From contig JABYQN010000005.1 of NCBI GenBank assembly GCA_022606135.1, forward strand, positions 2,604,001 to 2,668,000: a DNA stretch of 64,000 nt. Direction: 5' to 3'. The notes below the pieces were generated by a model. That model was not told the DNA's origin. It saw nothing but the letters and a program-made list of their open reading frames with translations, and did not search any database. The first letter of the stretch is position 1; the number at the start of each line of letters is the position of its first letter. Of this stretch, positions 11,481-23,661 are shown piece by piece. The position numbers and the translations under genes are program-made. This stretch comes from Fomes fomentarius (taxonomy: Eukaryota; Basidiomycota; Agaricomycetes; Polyporales; Polyporaceae).

Positions 11481-12648
11481 GACAGCGCTGGGTGGGACGT
11501 TTGTCCGCAAAATCGAGAAGGGTGTCTGTCGCGCTCGGATGCCATGCATATACACGTGGGACTCTTACTCGAAAGCATCGTCTCAGACCTACCCGTGCCA
11601 CAGACGTTAACGGGCCACCTTTACTACGGTCCTTACCAATACGGGAGCTAGCTTTCCAGTGTACATGTGATGCTGGCATCATTATTTTCTCTAATGAGAC
11701 CCTCCTATCGTGAGGCCACGTGGAGAGGCTACTAAAGAGTGTCGTCGACGAAGGCTGGAGTAGCAAATGGAAAACGGCGATTGCAAGTAAACCCTACCGC
11801 AAGTTTCGCTCAAAGCCCGTACGAGACCGGTGCCAATACTACCTATCATAGCATTTGACAGATTCTCGTTTAAAACTCAACATCCAGTAGTTTTCAGAGG
11901 TTGTTTTGTTGACTGTACCAGCAATAAATGAAGAAGATGAGACATGCTTCGAGGGTGAATAGGTTGGTCATGTGAAAGTTGTAATAGTGGAAGGCCGTTC
12001 GAATGCCGTAATTCACGGCTGGAATCTTGAGATCATGACCGGGAGTTCACACTACCCCGCACTACCCCACCGGCAAGACAGATATTTCTCACGTAAACTC
12101 TGTCCGAACGCTCATGATCAACGTTCAGCCCTATGTACCCTCAGCGCACGACGTCTTTGCTTCCACTGCCTGCTGTACATACAGTTCAAGGGTACCCTTG
12201 TACGATCCATGCCAGCGTGACGCCTTTATCGTAGGTACGCGAAGCTCGCTACTGTAGCCTTCGCTGCGTAGCTCGCGCGAATCAATTATCCCATCCCATG
12301 TCGAGGCATGTATGGGAGGGGTGGAAGTGAGGGTCCCCTCATCAGGGAAGACGTACCAGCTCCCTTGCGCGCCCACGGTCTTCTGATCCTGACAGTGAAA
12401 CACGGACGGCTGACCCTGGCTATTTTAGTATGGGTTCTGAATTTGCTAGCGATGTCCAGCATACACCGTCCTGCCCCAGCCGCATGCACACGGTGATACC
12501 CATAGGCAGCCACAGTCTACAGACGCCCTATGGGGCTGCATCTTGTGTATATTAATTTGACTAGTCGAAGCTCTTCCCACTCGCCCCGTGCCTGTCCCAA
12601 CCTTCTCTGCTTGTGCGGTGTATCCTTCTCTCGCCGTGATACGCACCG
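11481..12648. other. Intergenic, 1.2 kb, no gene recognised
   Basis: Between the second F-box gene and the transporter. Open frames are short (up to 102 codons) and show no family motif. The 3' part should hold the transporter promoter. Residual F-box C-terminal sequence near 11481-11620 is possible but not convincing. Confidence 0.45.
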
Positions 12649-14435
12649 ATGGCCTCCCTCGACCCCCCAAGCACCCTCAAGCCCGTCCAGGTCGCGGTGG
12701 CGATGATCGAGAGTGGAGTGGCCAAGCATAAGACGCGAGCAGATCTGGTATTCTTCAAGGCGGTTAGTCTTCATCGTTTTTCCCGTTTCGTGACGTGCAT
12801 CGTGCAACGGTCGTGAACTACAATGACGCTGGTAGGTTGCGGCGGGCGTGATGCTTTCGTTTGGAGGTCTCCTCTCCGAGATCGTGTCGGGAGGTTCTCC
12901 GGGCCTCACTGCGTCGAACCCCGGGCTGGTCAAGTTCCTCGGCGGAGCGGTCTTCCCAGTGGGCCTCATCATGTACGTCCCCGCATGTTGTCTCTTCTCC
13001 TTCCCCGCCCATTCGCCCGATGCAGAGAAGAACGGAAGATTGACATGACGCATCTGTCAGGATCGTGCTACAAGGGCAGGAACTATTGACAAGCAACATG
13101 ATGGTGCCACGTCCGCGCGCCTGCAGCGCGAGTACGTACTGAATTGGTCTGTGCTCAGATATATCCCATGGCGTGCCTCAAGGGCGCCGTCCCGTGGTGG
13201 GGGTTGCCATACAATTGGATCATCGGTCCGTGGCTATCTGCATTCTCTATCCAGTCAGATGCTCACATCCGGGCGTCTTCCCAGTGACGTTTGGTAATCT
13301 CTGCGGAAGCCTATTCTTCGCCGCCGTTCTCGTCAAGTGTAAGCTAACCTTGCATTAAACCATTTTACCTAATGGAACGAAGAACTAACGCTGTTGTGTA
13401 GATACCGGCATCATCTCGACGGCGCCGTACAACGCGTACGCTGTCAGCTTCGCATTGTGAGTTGCAGTACATATGCAGCTGCATATCTCTGCACCACGCG
13501 CTCGATTGCTAAGCTTGGCCGCCTAATGTATCGCAGGCATAAAGCCGCCGACCCCGCATGGCACCAGATCTTCCTCCGAGGCATTGGCTGCAACTGGTTG
13601 GTCTGCGTCGCTGTCTGGGTACGTAGCTCGCCCCTTCTCACCATTCTAGCTGCGCTAATCGAAACCCAATGTCTATCAGCAAGCAGCAGGCGCGCGCGAG
13701 ACGCTGTCCAAGGTTAGCGTTTCATCTGTCCTACGAAGCTTCGCGCTAAGATGGGCTTTCCCACTCGTACGTAGATTGTGGCCATCTGGATCCCTATTAT
13801 GGTATACTGTGCGCGCCTGGATTCTCTTCCCGCAGTGCTGACCGTCCTCCGTTCTCCGTGCGTTCTAGATCTTCGTAGCCTGCGGATATGACCACGGTGC
13901 GTCATAGTTCTTCATCGACGGCGCGTCTCTCAGGGCCAGTCTTACTCACGCGGGAGGACATTGACACCGGCAGTCGTTGCAAATATGTTTTCTGTCCCGC
14001 TCGGCATCCTCTTCGGCGCAGACGTAAGCCCGTCCGAGACTAGTGCGGACTCCATATCATCTTGAGCTGACCCATCCACTGTTTCATGTCACCGCAGCTA
14101 ACTGTGGCTGAGTACATTCGCAAGTACGTAGCCGTGCTTAGTATAGCGAGGGTCAGGATGCGCCGCTGACGTCCCTCTCGCGCAAATTGCAAACTCGGAA
14201 CTCGAACAATCGAAGATCGCTCATCGCAGCCTACCTCGGGAACATCGTCGGCGCGCTCCTCGTCGCACTCCCCGCGCTCTACTTTTACACCCCCGACTAC
14301 CGTGCGGGTGGCCTGCGTGACGCCGAGGTGGGCGAGATGATGAACGCTCGCGACTCGGACTCGACCGCTGGCCAGAGGGAGGGCGCGACGAGCAACGATG
14401 TATACGAGGTCGACACTGGCAAGCGGTTGCAGTAG
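12649..14435 (+). CDS. Formate/nitrite transporter (FNT family)
   Basis: A plasma-membrane pentameric channel-type transporter for formate, nitrite or a similar small anion. Thirteen exons: 12649..12762, 12836..12972, 13061..13103, 13159..13225, 13285..13338, 13402..13456, 13537..13618, 13680..13712, 13775..13801, 13869..13896, 13974..14023, 14098..14123, 14216..14435. The phases all agree and give 311 residues, the usual FNT length. Recognisable segments are LVFFKAVAAGVMLSFGG (helix 1), GLIMIVLQGQELLTSNMM, the PWWGLPYNWIIVTFGNL stretch with FNT character, a second repeat with WHQIFLRGIGCNWLVC, and GNIVGALLV in the last helix. The two-fold repeat of about six helices is typical. The hydrophilic tail ends at GKRLQ. 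Exons of 26-28 bases make the gene unusually finely split. Substrate cannot be told from sequence; no nitrate-assimilation gene is adjacent. Confidence 0.93.
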
Positions 14436-15273
14436 GCTGCGGGCTTGCTCTATGCCAAGGGCCCTGAGATCGTGCCTGGACGACTGGGCTTGCTTTGCAG
14501 GATTCACGCCCTCGCGCCACCATAGTACTGGGTAGAGGCAGGCGGAGTGGGGCAGGTCATCTGCCATAGATCAGAGGGAGGGGTTCAACGGCCTCAGTAC
14601 TAGCATGATGATCATGACCATGACTTTGTATATCTAGTAGTAGTTTAGCTTTCGTAGCTCTCGTAACGATATCTCCCGAGTTCAACCTCCACTGGCAGTA
14701 GGTTTGCCATGCTGTGCTGATTGGCAGTTGTTGGCAAATCGGACTCGAACGAAGCGGGAGCATTGGATAAGTTGTTTCTACTGACGGCGGGTGTCTCAGG
14801 CCCAGCCAGCCACGAATCACCAGTGACTATGGGGCCTTTGTTAGTAGTCTTTTCGAATCTCACACAGGATCAGCAGTGATACCTTCCGCAAGTACCTGGA
14901 CAATGGTCCTGGCCATGAGTCGAGTTTGGTGACCAGCGCGCATATGCAGAAGATGGACAAGACGAATCTGTGATGCACGCGGCGGTGACGTTAACCTCAC
15001 ACTGGGTGTGGCACATCGATCTCCGCAGAAGCGAGCACTGGCAGTCTCAGCTTGCCTCTTGTCTTTATTCGCCCCGTCCCTCCGCACCTCGCGAGGAGTA
15101 TGCCAGTACTAGTATCCCCTGTGGGGCTGTATATTGCCCGAATTGTCGATGATGAGCGAACCACTGGCAGGATGTCGAGAGTATAGACAGATGATCTCAT
15201 CAAGCTCTGTGACGTTCTGGGAAGTGACAGGGCTAGACGAGACCGGCGGGTGCGAGAGCGAAGAGAGCGGCTG

Positions 15274-15400
15274 AGGAGCCACAGACATGTTAGTAACAAT
15301 GTTAGTGCGGACGTAGTCTATCAGAGTGAATGTACTAGATACAATAAAACGAGTGTGACATACTGGAGGAGCCACGGACACGTTAGTGCGAACGTGGTCT
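15274..15400. repeat. Imperfect direct repeat
   Basis: GGAGCCACAGACATGTTAGT at 15274-15293 and the related GGAGCCACGGACACGTTAGT from 15368, each followed by GTTAGTGCGGACGTAGTCT-like or GCGAACGTGGTCT sequence. The second copy is shortened. It does not look like a known element. Confidence 0.4.
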
Positions 15401-17389
15401 CCGCTTATTGCGAACAAAGTATTCTATGGCGCTTATCATACTATGTACCGTAAGTAAAGACTGTGTCTACTACGGACGCGTCGAACTATTTAACGAACCA
15501 TACTGCGCTTGACTAGCTATGTACCTCGTCACGTTTACCACATGTACGCAAGTTACAAATTTTGAGCCTGAGAAGAGGATGCACGTATATATGAGCATAT
15601 GAGCAGTGGTGTTCCACCGCTTGGCACTTGCGGTGACGGAGATACAACCAGCGACTCAAGTTGACTGGCACAGTAGGCGCGCTCGGCAACTCTACTTCCT
15701 TCTATTGGTTCCTATCGATCGCGAATTTCCCTGGCATAGATGGGTTCATCGTGGACAATAGCAAGGTTTGCATTTCACAGGCGGCAATAGCGGAATTGAT
15801 ATCATACATGGCAGTCCTGAGCGAGGTGGACTCCATGAGGTTTGTGGAGCGTTCAATTCGACTAGTAGTACCCGTGCCAGTACTTAGTACGAAGCTGGCA
15901 CGTCGTTGTCGAGCGACAGAGAGCACTTGGCGGATGAACTTGTGGAACAAAGTGTATGTGGTTCGTACATGGATCACGATCCCATGTGGGGTTGCGTAAC
16001 TTCTAGCAGATTCCACTGAACATACCTTGTATAGAGTCTAAGTATCATTGATTATGCGCTGAATCAACTACGGAATGTGAATAAAGGAGCCTATGTTGTC
16101 ATGCAGACACTTCGTCATGCCCGCTCAACGGTATTGACTTCACCCCGCAAGCTTCATACCTAACTGAATGCTTGTGGTCAGCATAAGTCACAAAGCAACC
16201 GAAGGTTTTGCCGTGTGTAGTTCCTGCGCCTTCATCGCAGCCACTTCGACACTCTTCCTGCGCTTGGGACGCCCACTCTCCCTCGTCGTCTTCACGCTCC
16301 CACCCCCAAACCTTGCATACATCTTCAGCAGCGTCTCTGTACCGCCCACGACAATTGGAAGATTTCCAGTGGCGAGTCAAGGCGAAATTCCGCCGTGCGT
16401 CGTTACGTACGCTGGGAGGTTGGAATCCCCTCTTATGAGCCTTCGATACCAAACACAGAGAGGGACGGAGGGCTTCTCAGGCGCCGTGCCACTCGCGGCG
16501 CCGTGCCTTGGAAGACCCATCTCGCCCTGAATGGAAACACGCCTGCCTGCAGCGACAGACTGAGACATGGACGCGGACTGCGTCACTTTCGCTCGGGCGG
16601 GCTCCTCCCCCCGACTTCGAGATGAATGGCCCATCGGACTTCCAGTGGGCGGCTGTCGGAGACTGGAGTCGCAATGAGGCGGGCCAAAAGAGGGAATTCG
16701 GACACACCAGATGCGCGTGGACGTTCTGCGAAGAGACCGCCGCCGCTGCCGCACGGTCGGCAAGATGCAATGTCGCGCGGATCGGATGCACGGACGCGTG
16801 CGTGCGCAGGAGGAGGGGCAAGGGCGAATACTGAAATATTGACTGTGCGAAATTCCGTTTTCCGTCTCTCCGTCAATTCTCTGGACGCCATGAAATCGAT
16901 AGCTTGTGGCTGAAAGACGGTCCGACGGAACGGAACAGGAGGCCATGCATGCTCGTCCTCGCGGCAGAAGATCGCGACGAGCAACGAAAGTGTGTACCGT
17001 GATGCTCATATCATTATGGGCCTGCTGGATGATGATGGGTCAGATATCGAGATGTGCCACTCCGAGGAGAGAGGGTACTTACGGCAGACGGAGTGCATCG
17101 ATTCATGATTCATCGGTTTCGTTCCCGCCAGCCAGCTTGCGCGTGGTGCGTGTTTCGTTTGAAATTTCCAACCACCAATTCCGAGAACTCCGAGCAGCGA
17201 TGAACCCGCTTGCCCGAAGGATCCTCGCCCCACATCTCCGACCAGCTGTTGCGTTGCAGCAGAACTTCGCTGCAACTGATATTAGGGTGATAGCTCGCAT
17301 CGATATCTGCGATTAGGAGCGGATAGGCTAAGTGGAGATTTGGTAAGCGATCTGTGCGATTGCAGGCGATGTGCCCTGTGTGGTTTGCC

Positions 17390-17407
17390 GAGAGAGAGAG
17401 AGAGAGA
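17390..17407. repeat. GA dinucleotide microsatellite
   Basis: About nine GA units in an otherwise non-repetitive gap. Simple sequence repeat without an obvious role. Confidence 0.8.
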
Positions 17408-17836
17408 TACGGGGTTTGCGTCGGGATATGTGCCCGGCAGATCGTGATGCAGTCAATGATGAATTCAACCCCTCGGTCGAGAGGCTGACGACGAGCCATG
17501 CACATTCGGTGTTGTGACGGTGAAATTTTTTTTCTTTACCTCAACGAGGCGTAACTGCGCTCTCATGTGCCATTGATGTTCGAACCCCGCCCGTACGCGC
17601 CACCTAATTATTGCGGCGCCGTGGCCGGGTATTCATTAAAGCGAGAACATGAAGCTGGCGGACGCACGCATTCCAGTGAGATGCCCAACCCGACTGTCAA
17701 ACGCAAGACATTCGCGGCAAGGCCTCGCCTGCATCGCGCCCTACGCCATCTCCTTCAGGTTCAGGTGCTTCCCAAGTTCCATCAGGCGGTCGGCGTGCGT
17801 CCGCGCAATTCGCCTCTCCCACCGCAACCGCAGCCG

Positions 17837-18493
17837 TCAGGATCGCGGCTCATGACGGCACGCCGTCCCCGGTCCCCAACATGACGGAGCGAGTGCACCT
17901 AGATCAAGATCCGCACCACCTCGCCCTTCCGCTGTCTGCTCCCGTGTCCTACTCTGCTGTGCTTCCCTCAGCCTCGTCACCCGCTCGTAGACCTGCAGCT
18001 GTGCGACGAAGCCCGAGTTCGGCCGCACGATGCGGCGGCGGGCACGGATGGCGCGAATGGCTTCGTTAACAGTCATACACTGAGCTGAGACCAGATACGC
18101 GGCAGCCACACTTGCGCTGCGGGACATCCCCCACACGCAATGGATGATCACGCAGCCGTCCGCACGACTAAGTGCGGTTTGGATCCAGCGGACGGTGTAG
18201 TCGAGGTAGTCGAGAAGGTTATTGTCCGAATGGTCGTCAACCGGCACGCAGAGGTGCTCGATCGGGCGAGGGTACCGGTACGACGGTTTTCGCATGACGG
18301 AGACGACGTGCGTGACGCCTAATTGCCGGAGTACCGCCGGGGAGGTAGCGGTATAGAGGTCGCAGACAAAGAGTCCGGGAGCGATCTCGCTGGCTTGGGG
18401 AAAGAAGTCGTCGAGCGGTGATCGTTGAATACATGCGTTCCGGAGCTGTCGCCGGTGGAAGTAGTCGCCATCGACTGTGAGCGAACGGAGCAT
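17837..18493 (-). CDS. Dual-specificity protein phosphatase
   Basis: A Cys-based phosphatase of the DSP class, removing phosphate from Ser/Thr and Tyr residues, possibly of a MAP kinase. The domain lies at residues about 35-180: EIAPGLFVCDLYTA opens it, VSVMRKPSYRYP and VPVDDHSDNNLLDYL follow, and HCVWGMSRSAS is the catalytic loop (nucleophilic Cys, invariant Arg). RPNSGFVAQL is the usual final helix. The aspartate in VDDHSD is a good general-acid candidate. The start used here is the ATG at 18493 (218 residues). An upstream ATG at 18647 (MRINRDDVVTLG) followed by a good donor at 18598 could be a first exon, but a phase-correct join needs either a weaker donor near 18567 or an acceptor near 18440, so the N-terminus is open. 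The tail after residue 185 looks unstructured. Confidence 0.85.
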   Translation of the reverse strand: MLRSLTVDGDYFHRRQLRNACIQRSPLDDFFPQASEIAPGLFVCDLYTATSPAVLRQLGVTHVVSVMRKPSYRYPRPIEHLCVPVDDHSDNNLLDYLDYTVRWIQTALSRADGCVIIHCVWGMSRSASVAAAYLVSAQCMTVNEAIRAIRARRRIVRPNSGFVAQLQVYERVTRLREAQQSRTREQTAEGRGGADLDLGALAPSCWGPGTACRHEPRS

Positions 18494-21429
18494 AGACACC
18501 ACTGTGTCTGCTCGCGGCGGGGAGCGAGATGCGGAAAGTAGATTGGCCTATGCGCCGTGAGCGTGGAGTACAAGGGAAGGTAAGATGCCAAAAGCTTACT
18601 GGGGTGTTGCAGCCAAGGGTAACGACGTCATCTCTGTTGATACGCATTGCGGGGAGTAGAAAGAGGAAAGAAAGATCGAAGGTCGTCGCACGAGTGTGAA
18701 CGTGGAAGAAGTGAGTATTAGTCGTTTTTGCCCTGCCTTGACGGAAGAGGCTACATTGACGTACATGGCTGACCCAATGACTTCGGATGAACTCAGAGAG
18801 GTTATCCTGATTCTAACTGAGGCGCAGTGATCATGCGGCGTACGCAGGATGAAGGCCCGATCAGCAGGACCTGTTTACCACGGGGTGTCGGCTCGTATTG
18901 AACACTCGTCGTTCGTGGCTGTTGACGTCGGTGTCGTCTTGCTTCTATGATCGAGTTAGTCGTCCTTCGGGGAGCTTAGCGAAGTGCTAGTACACACAGG
19001 TCTGCGGAAATTTGCCTCCACTCTGACGTCTGGAACTTGCCCCCTTTCTTCGACCCGTGGAGTAATGAACCTGTAGAATGTCGTCGATCCGCGGGTCCGC
19101 CACCTGCGATCAGCCATCGCCTCCATACATGTGTATACACCAAGGTATTGCGTTCCGAAGACGTGCGAACAGGAGGAAAGGGCGGTTGTGATGAACATGC
19201 GGAGAGCTGCATGCGACGCGACAGTTCAGTCGGCGTGGCCAACTGTTTGCATCTGGAATGCCGGACCAGCAGTGGCACGAAGCATCTCTTCAAGCAGAGG
19301 AGAGTCAACAGTATGATAGAAGGGGTCACCGTGGGGTTTGGTCCGAGGCTGACGACGCGGCTGAGCTGCTCGGAGTTGGAACTGGGAGAGTCACCGACTC
19401 CGACAAGGGTGACACGGCCCCCAGCAAGACCAAGTCGGTCCGGACCGTTCATCACCTCCCTGGCCTCACTTTCCTCGTCCGTCTGAAGCGTCAGAAATTC
19501 TTCGGGCCCTCTTGGGTCTTGATCGCCATGCGACCCCACCGCCGCATTCCCGATCATACTGCACTCTTTCTACTCCGCGACGCGGCGACCCTGCTATCGA
19601 TGGCACCAAGAGCGCAGAAGAACAATGGAACGTGACGAAAGCTAGCCTCGTGCACCGATGGCGCGGCGGGACAACAGCCCCGGGTGATATTGTCAGAAGG
19701 GCCTTTGTCGCATTTATGCGCAAACGAGAATATCGAATCCAAACGTCCGGGATGTGCGAAACCTGCAGGCATGACGCGTTGTATCAGTGGAGAGGAGCAC
19801 AACGACTGACCCCAGTTCCTAGGATCACCCGACGAACGCGTGCTGTCCTTTGTCTCGGGCCTTCCTTTATCATCGACGTCCTCAACAGGGCCATGATAAA
19901 CTGTGTATCCGAGTGGCAATAACGCCGCCAGATCGAACAATGTGCATGCCGCGGTCTGAATCAGCGAACAGACGCAAAAAAGGCATCGATTACGCAGCTC
20001 ACCTCATCATCGAGCCAGCCTCCCGGCTATATAAGGGGGTCCCAATCAGCCCTGGACATCATCATCCTACCCACCTTCTCTAGCCCGACAGCGACTCAAC
20101 CGGACTCACTTACCCCCTACTTGGGCTCACTTACCGCCTACCTTCTGCCTCAAGGTTACGCGGAACTGGATTGAGCCGTGTGGCTCTACCCACCTCCGAT
20201 GGTTCCGACGCGACTGCTCCCCCTTCGCCGCTTGCGCAGGTACGTATTCCCCGATATGAGGTCTTTTCGTGAGGCGTCACGAATGTCAGACTATGTGCAC
20301 ATGCGCCCTGTCGTCCATACAATGGTCTGGGCCTTCCTTCTCATGGGATGTACTTGGATGGAAACCCGTTGCACGGGCCTGCATCCTCGTACATACCATG
20401 AGAATGGAAGAGCCTCAGACCATGTTATGAACGCCCGAGACTTGCGCCATAGTGCAATTCGGAGAAAATCTCGTACCTATGATCAACTCATCTCCACCCT
20501 TGAGAGCTGAACGAGACCGTCCTCCACCAGACCTGCGTTCTGCACGAGAGAAGCGGGTGGTAGACGCGTATCGGCGGCAGAGGAGGCGTACGTAAAGCGA
20601 CTGGTACCCGTTCTCTTCCGCTCTCACGCCCGCACAAACTTGTGGTAGAGCCTATGGAGAACACACCAGATCTCGCATCTCATCGATCTGTCCTGCACGA
20701 ATCTCGCTGCGACTCCAGTTAGAGCTCACCCAGCCTGTGGCCAAGAGCCTTCCGTTGCTCGCGTGCGAAGGCCACCTAGTAGTAGGCGACGATTGCCTTC
20801 TCGCTGGATTGTGTAGTGGCGGCGCTGGTCGAAAGGCAAGCATTGCAGTTTAGTGTCAGAAGGTTCAGCTGGACGTTCGCACGCAGCGTCCGCGCTGATA
20901 TCCGGAGTCGGTGACCTCCAAGTGGCCCTCCCACGGACAGTCAGGCTCGGCGCAACGAGGTACCTTCTCTCAGCCATGACCGCGGATCGTCGCTGTACAT
21001 GAGCAAACCGTGTTCCAGCTGATCGTCATGCCATATTCTTTGTATATGAGGTTCCCCGAACGTATATAACCGTCTATGACCGGACGTTGACAGTGCTTCT
21101 TCCGGCACAGTGCTCTTAAGTTCGGTTTGCCAGCCACCTCGTAGCCTGACAACAGAGCTTCTAGCGTCCAGCAGGCGTCCTTGCGCCCAACATCACGACC
21201 GCCGTGCGTCGCGATAGCATCTCGCCTTTGTCCACTCCACTAACATCACGCTCAGATTCTACGACAGACACGTGGTCGATCGAAGGCCTCGTCGCTCCAG
21301 CCTCCAGCTAGCTCGAGAGTGTACGTGATGATGTGAGATTCCAAGAGTAGCAAATAGTAGGTATAATACACACATAACACATAGATCTACACGATTCAGC
21401 GCAACGCGCAATCAATCTGTCGCCCCTGT
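18494..21429. other. 2.9 kb with a TATA box but no recognised gene
   Basis: The first 150 bases may include a first exon of the phosphatase. Beyond that, open frames up to 193 codons (18976-19557, minus) carry no motif. A clean TATATAAG lies at 20028-20035 (plus) with a pyrimidine-rich stretch after it. An ATG at 20200 opens 13 codons followed by a perfect donor GTACGT (near 20239), so a small spliced gene may start here, but no second exon is recognised. Confidence 0.4.
20028..20035 (+). promoter_or_regulatory. Orphan TATA box
   Basis: TATATAAG followed by C/T-rich sequence and, about 165 bases on, an ATG with a short frame ending in GTACGT. The repeated CTCACTTACC.CCTAC in the leader (about 20105-20140) is curious. 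No coding family was recognised downstream. Confidence 0.35.
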
Positions 21430-22819
21430 CTAAGCGACGACCTTGCCAGCCAACTCGCGCTCGACCCGCACGATATCTTGGGTGTGGGCGTGCTCCCAGA
21501 TCGCTGCAGCCGCCTCAGGCTCAATCGGACCCAGCGGCCTGCGCGGCTTCCCGCCGTAACCGTGCAGCTTCTCGAGGAGCGCCTTCGTTCCGGCGATGCT
21601 CGTCTTTGCGATCGTGTAGTCGGCCCGGGCGACGATGCCCTGCAGGCGCTGCGCCTCGGGGAGAAGCGACGGGTCCTTAAGTGACGCCTGCGACAGCTCG
21701 AAGAGCTTCTGGATGGTATACTGAATTGTTCCCAAGACGTCAGTTGACATGCGAAACCATGACGCTATGAGGCAGTGACGTACGGGTGCGACGTTCGCGA
21801 GACCCGTGATGGCGCCGTGCGCGCTCACGTATGTCGTCGGGAGAACGAAGTCGATGAAACCACCGAGGACAAGGAAGGGAGCGTCGGGGTTCAGACGCGG
21901 GTGCTGCGACGCGAAGGATGGGTCCGACACCGTGGCGCAAATCCGTGTGAGCTTGCCAACGTTTCCGCACCTGTGGAGCAGAAGCACACCGCAATCAGTT
22001 TCGCGAAGCTGGACGAAGAGAGAAAGGTGTGCACGCACGTGAGCTTCACCCCGGCCAAGTTCGGACTTTCCGTGGCCAACTCGGTGATAAGGTCTGAGTC
22101 TAGGTCAATGCCTCCGCTCGCACCAGGATCTGCCGCCAATGATCCGTCAGCGTCGGTGTCAATGAGATGTATGAAAGGAGCATGCGTAGGTGAGAGACTG
22201 AAGGAACGGAGGATTGGGGATGTGAACCTAAACGTACAATTATAGATGATGACTGGGATCGGGCTCTTTGCCGCAACCTCCGTCCAAAACGTCTTGAGGG
22301 CCTTCCTGTCGTTTGCCAGCGCGCCGGCAAAGTACCCGCTACAGATGACGATAGCATAGTCGGCACCAGCCTCTGCTGCCTCCTTCGAGAGCTCAATAGT
22401 TTCGCGTGTCGAACCTGCTCCAGTCCCAGCGATGATAGGGATGGCCGAGAACCCAGCTTCATCGAGAGCGTGACGAGCTGCCTTTATGAGAGTCGTCCTC
22501 TCGCTGTGTGACAAATGGTGCGCCTCGCCCATTGAGCCCAAGAGGACAGGGGATACACCCGCCTTCGCGACATGGACGACATGCGTCGTGAAAGTCTCGA
22601 GGTCTACCAGACGACGTCATGATGAGTGTCTACTACATAGAATTAGGCAATCGACTTACCAAGGTCCTCCGTCTCTGGCACAAAGAACGTAGGAATGGGC
22701 GCGAAGATACCAGCCTTCAACGGACGCGAAACCTTGGCCACACCGTTAGTGCCGTTGACATGCACCCCATTCACACCGTTCGTCGCGTGCGACCCGTTGA
22801 CTGCGGCGGATGGAGACAT
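21430..22819 (-). CDS. DapA/N-acetylneuraminate-lyase family aldolase
   Basis: A class I (Schiff-base) pyruvate-dependent aldolase or lyase, cytosolic. Exons: 21430..21720, 21784..21970, 22039..22129, 22238..22603, 22660..22819; phases agree and give 364 residues. The family core starts near residue 30 (KAGIFAPIPTFF). LLGSMGEAHHL stands in place of the usual GTTGE pyruvate-carboxylate loop, IIYNYPG carries the conserved catalytic Tyr, and AGVKLTCGN carries the Schiff-base Lys near residue 200. A leader rich in Asn, Gly and Val (NGVNGVHVNGTNG) precedes the domain, making the protein about 60 residues longer than bacterial DHDPS. Basidiomycetes make lysine by the aminoadipate route, so a role in DAP synthesis is unlikely. 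A 2-keto-3-deoxy-acid or 4-hydroxy-2-oxoglutarate aldolase is more plausible. Substrate not inferable here. Confidence 0.9.
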
Positions 22820-23661
22820 GCTTGAAGACAGGTGAGAGAAGAGATCGAAGAGAACAGGTGGGCTTCGGTGCTCACCATCCCGACCTAACTCCCGTTATTT
22901 GAGGTCCTGAGGCGGTCGTTCTGGCGGCTTGGCCCGCCGCGGCCCGCCGGACCGGAGGAGATCGGTGTGGGGAAAAGCCTTTTGTCGGGCCGGTCACCAC
23001 TTCAATGCCGGACCCTGGCGCACCGTCGGCGGGCGTTACAGGGACTGTCCCGCTCTGGATCCGAAGTCGGGCCAAGTCAGGTCGAATTTTGCTATCCCTC
23101 AGGGCCCGAGGAATTCAGAGGTGGACATTGTCCAAGGATACGGAGAGAGTATACACTTCGACGGCATGCCAAGCTGTCCAGCTACGGGCCGTCGGCGGCG
23201 GAAGATAACCAGTCAGTCCGGTGCTCGCCAACGCGCACCACAGAAGTCGAAGTCGAAGCGGACGCACCATATCTCCAGCCGTGACACGGCTAGAAGGCTA
23301 TCAGGCGTCGACAGAGTTCAATATGTCCATAGCAACTCGCACATGAGAACGCGAGACATCCAGCTCCGCCGCTATCGCCATACCGCAAGAGATGTCTCGT
23401 GTGCATCGGCGAGGCGACGGAATCGAGCGTGAAAGAGTAGACGGGATGGCGCACAACGTGACCTACGTACGCCTCCCCTCGGAGGTCCTCTACGAACGTG
23501 GGGTATATACCACGCGCAGCAGGGTCGTTCAGGAGATGACAGGGCCGCGGTAGGCTAATCGTTCTTGCGAGAGGGATGGTGATACAGGATGAATAACTGG
23601 GCCGACACGTCATATATTCTCTGCAACGTACATTCGGGATACTCACTTACCTACACATGTA
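22820..23661. other. Intergenic, 0.84 kb, GC-rich
   Basis: Contains the aldolase promoter. The 22915-23060 part is strongly G+C-rich with GGCCCGCCG-type repeats. Open frames of 105-167 codons on the plus strand overlap one another in several frames, which reflects low stop density and not a gene. Nothing else recognised. Confidence 0.5.

Larger units (their letters stand above)
14436..17836. other. 3.4 kb without a recognised gene
   Basis: Long gap between the transporter and the phosphatase. It contains open frames up to 210 codons (16377-17009, minus) and about 112 (15661-15999, plus), but none shows a motif or spliced continuation. It holds an imperfect direct repeat (15274-15400) and a GA microsatellite. 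A lineage-specific gene or old transposon debris is possible. Confidence 0.45.

Noticed and set aside
16377..17009. 210-codon open frame on the minus strand
   Set aside because: Overlapping frames of similar length occur in several phases; Arg/Ser-rich translation suggests low stop density only.
17570..17640. Possible tRNA on the minus strand (GGGTTCGAAC resembles a B box)
   Set aside because: No matching A box at the right distance and no cloverleaf arms could be drawn.
18976..19557. 193-codon open frame on the minus strand in a gene-free gap
   Set aside because: No motif, no signal peptide, no splice-linked neighbours; overlapped by a similar frame on the other strand.
22929..23432. 167-codon plus-strand frame in GC-rich sequence
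   Set aside because: Three overlapping frames are open at once, the sign of low stop density and not coding.
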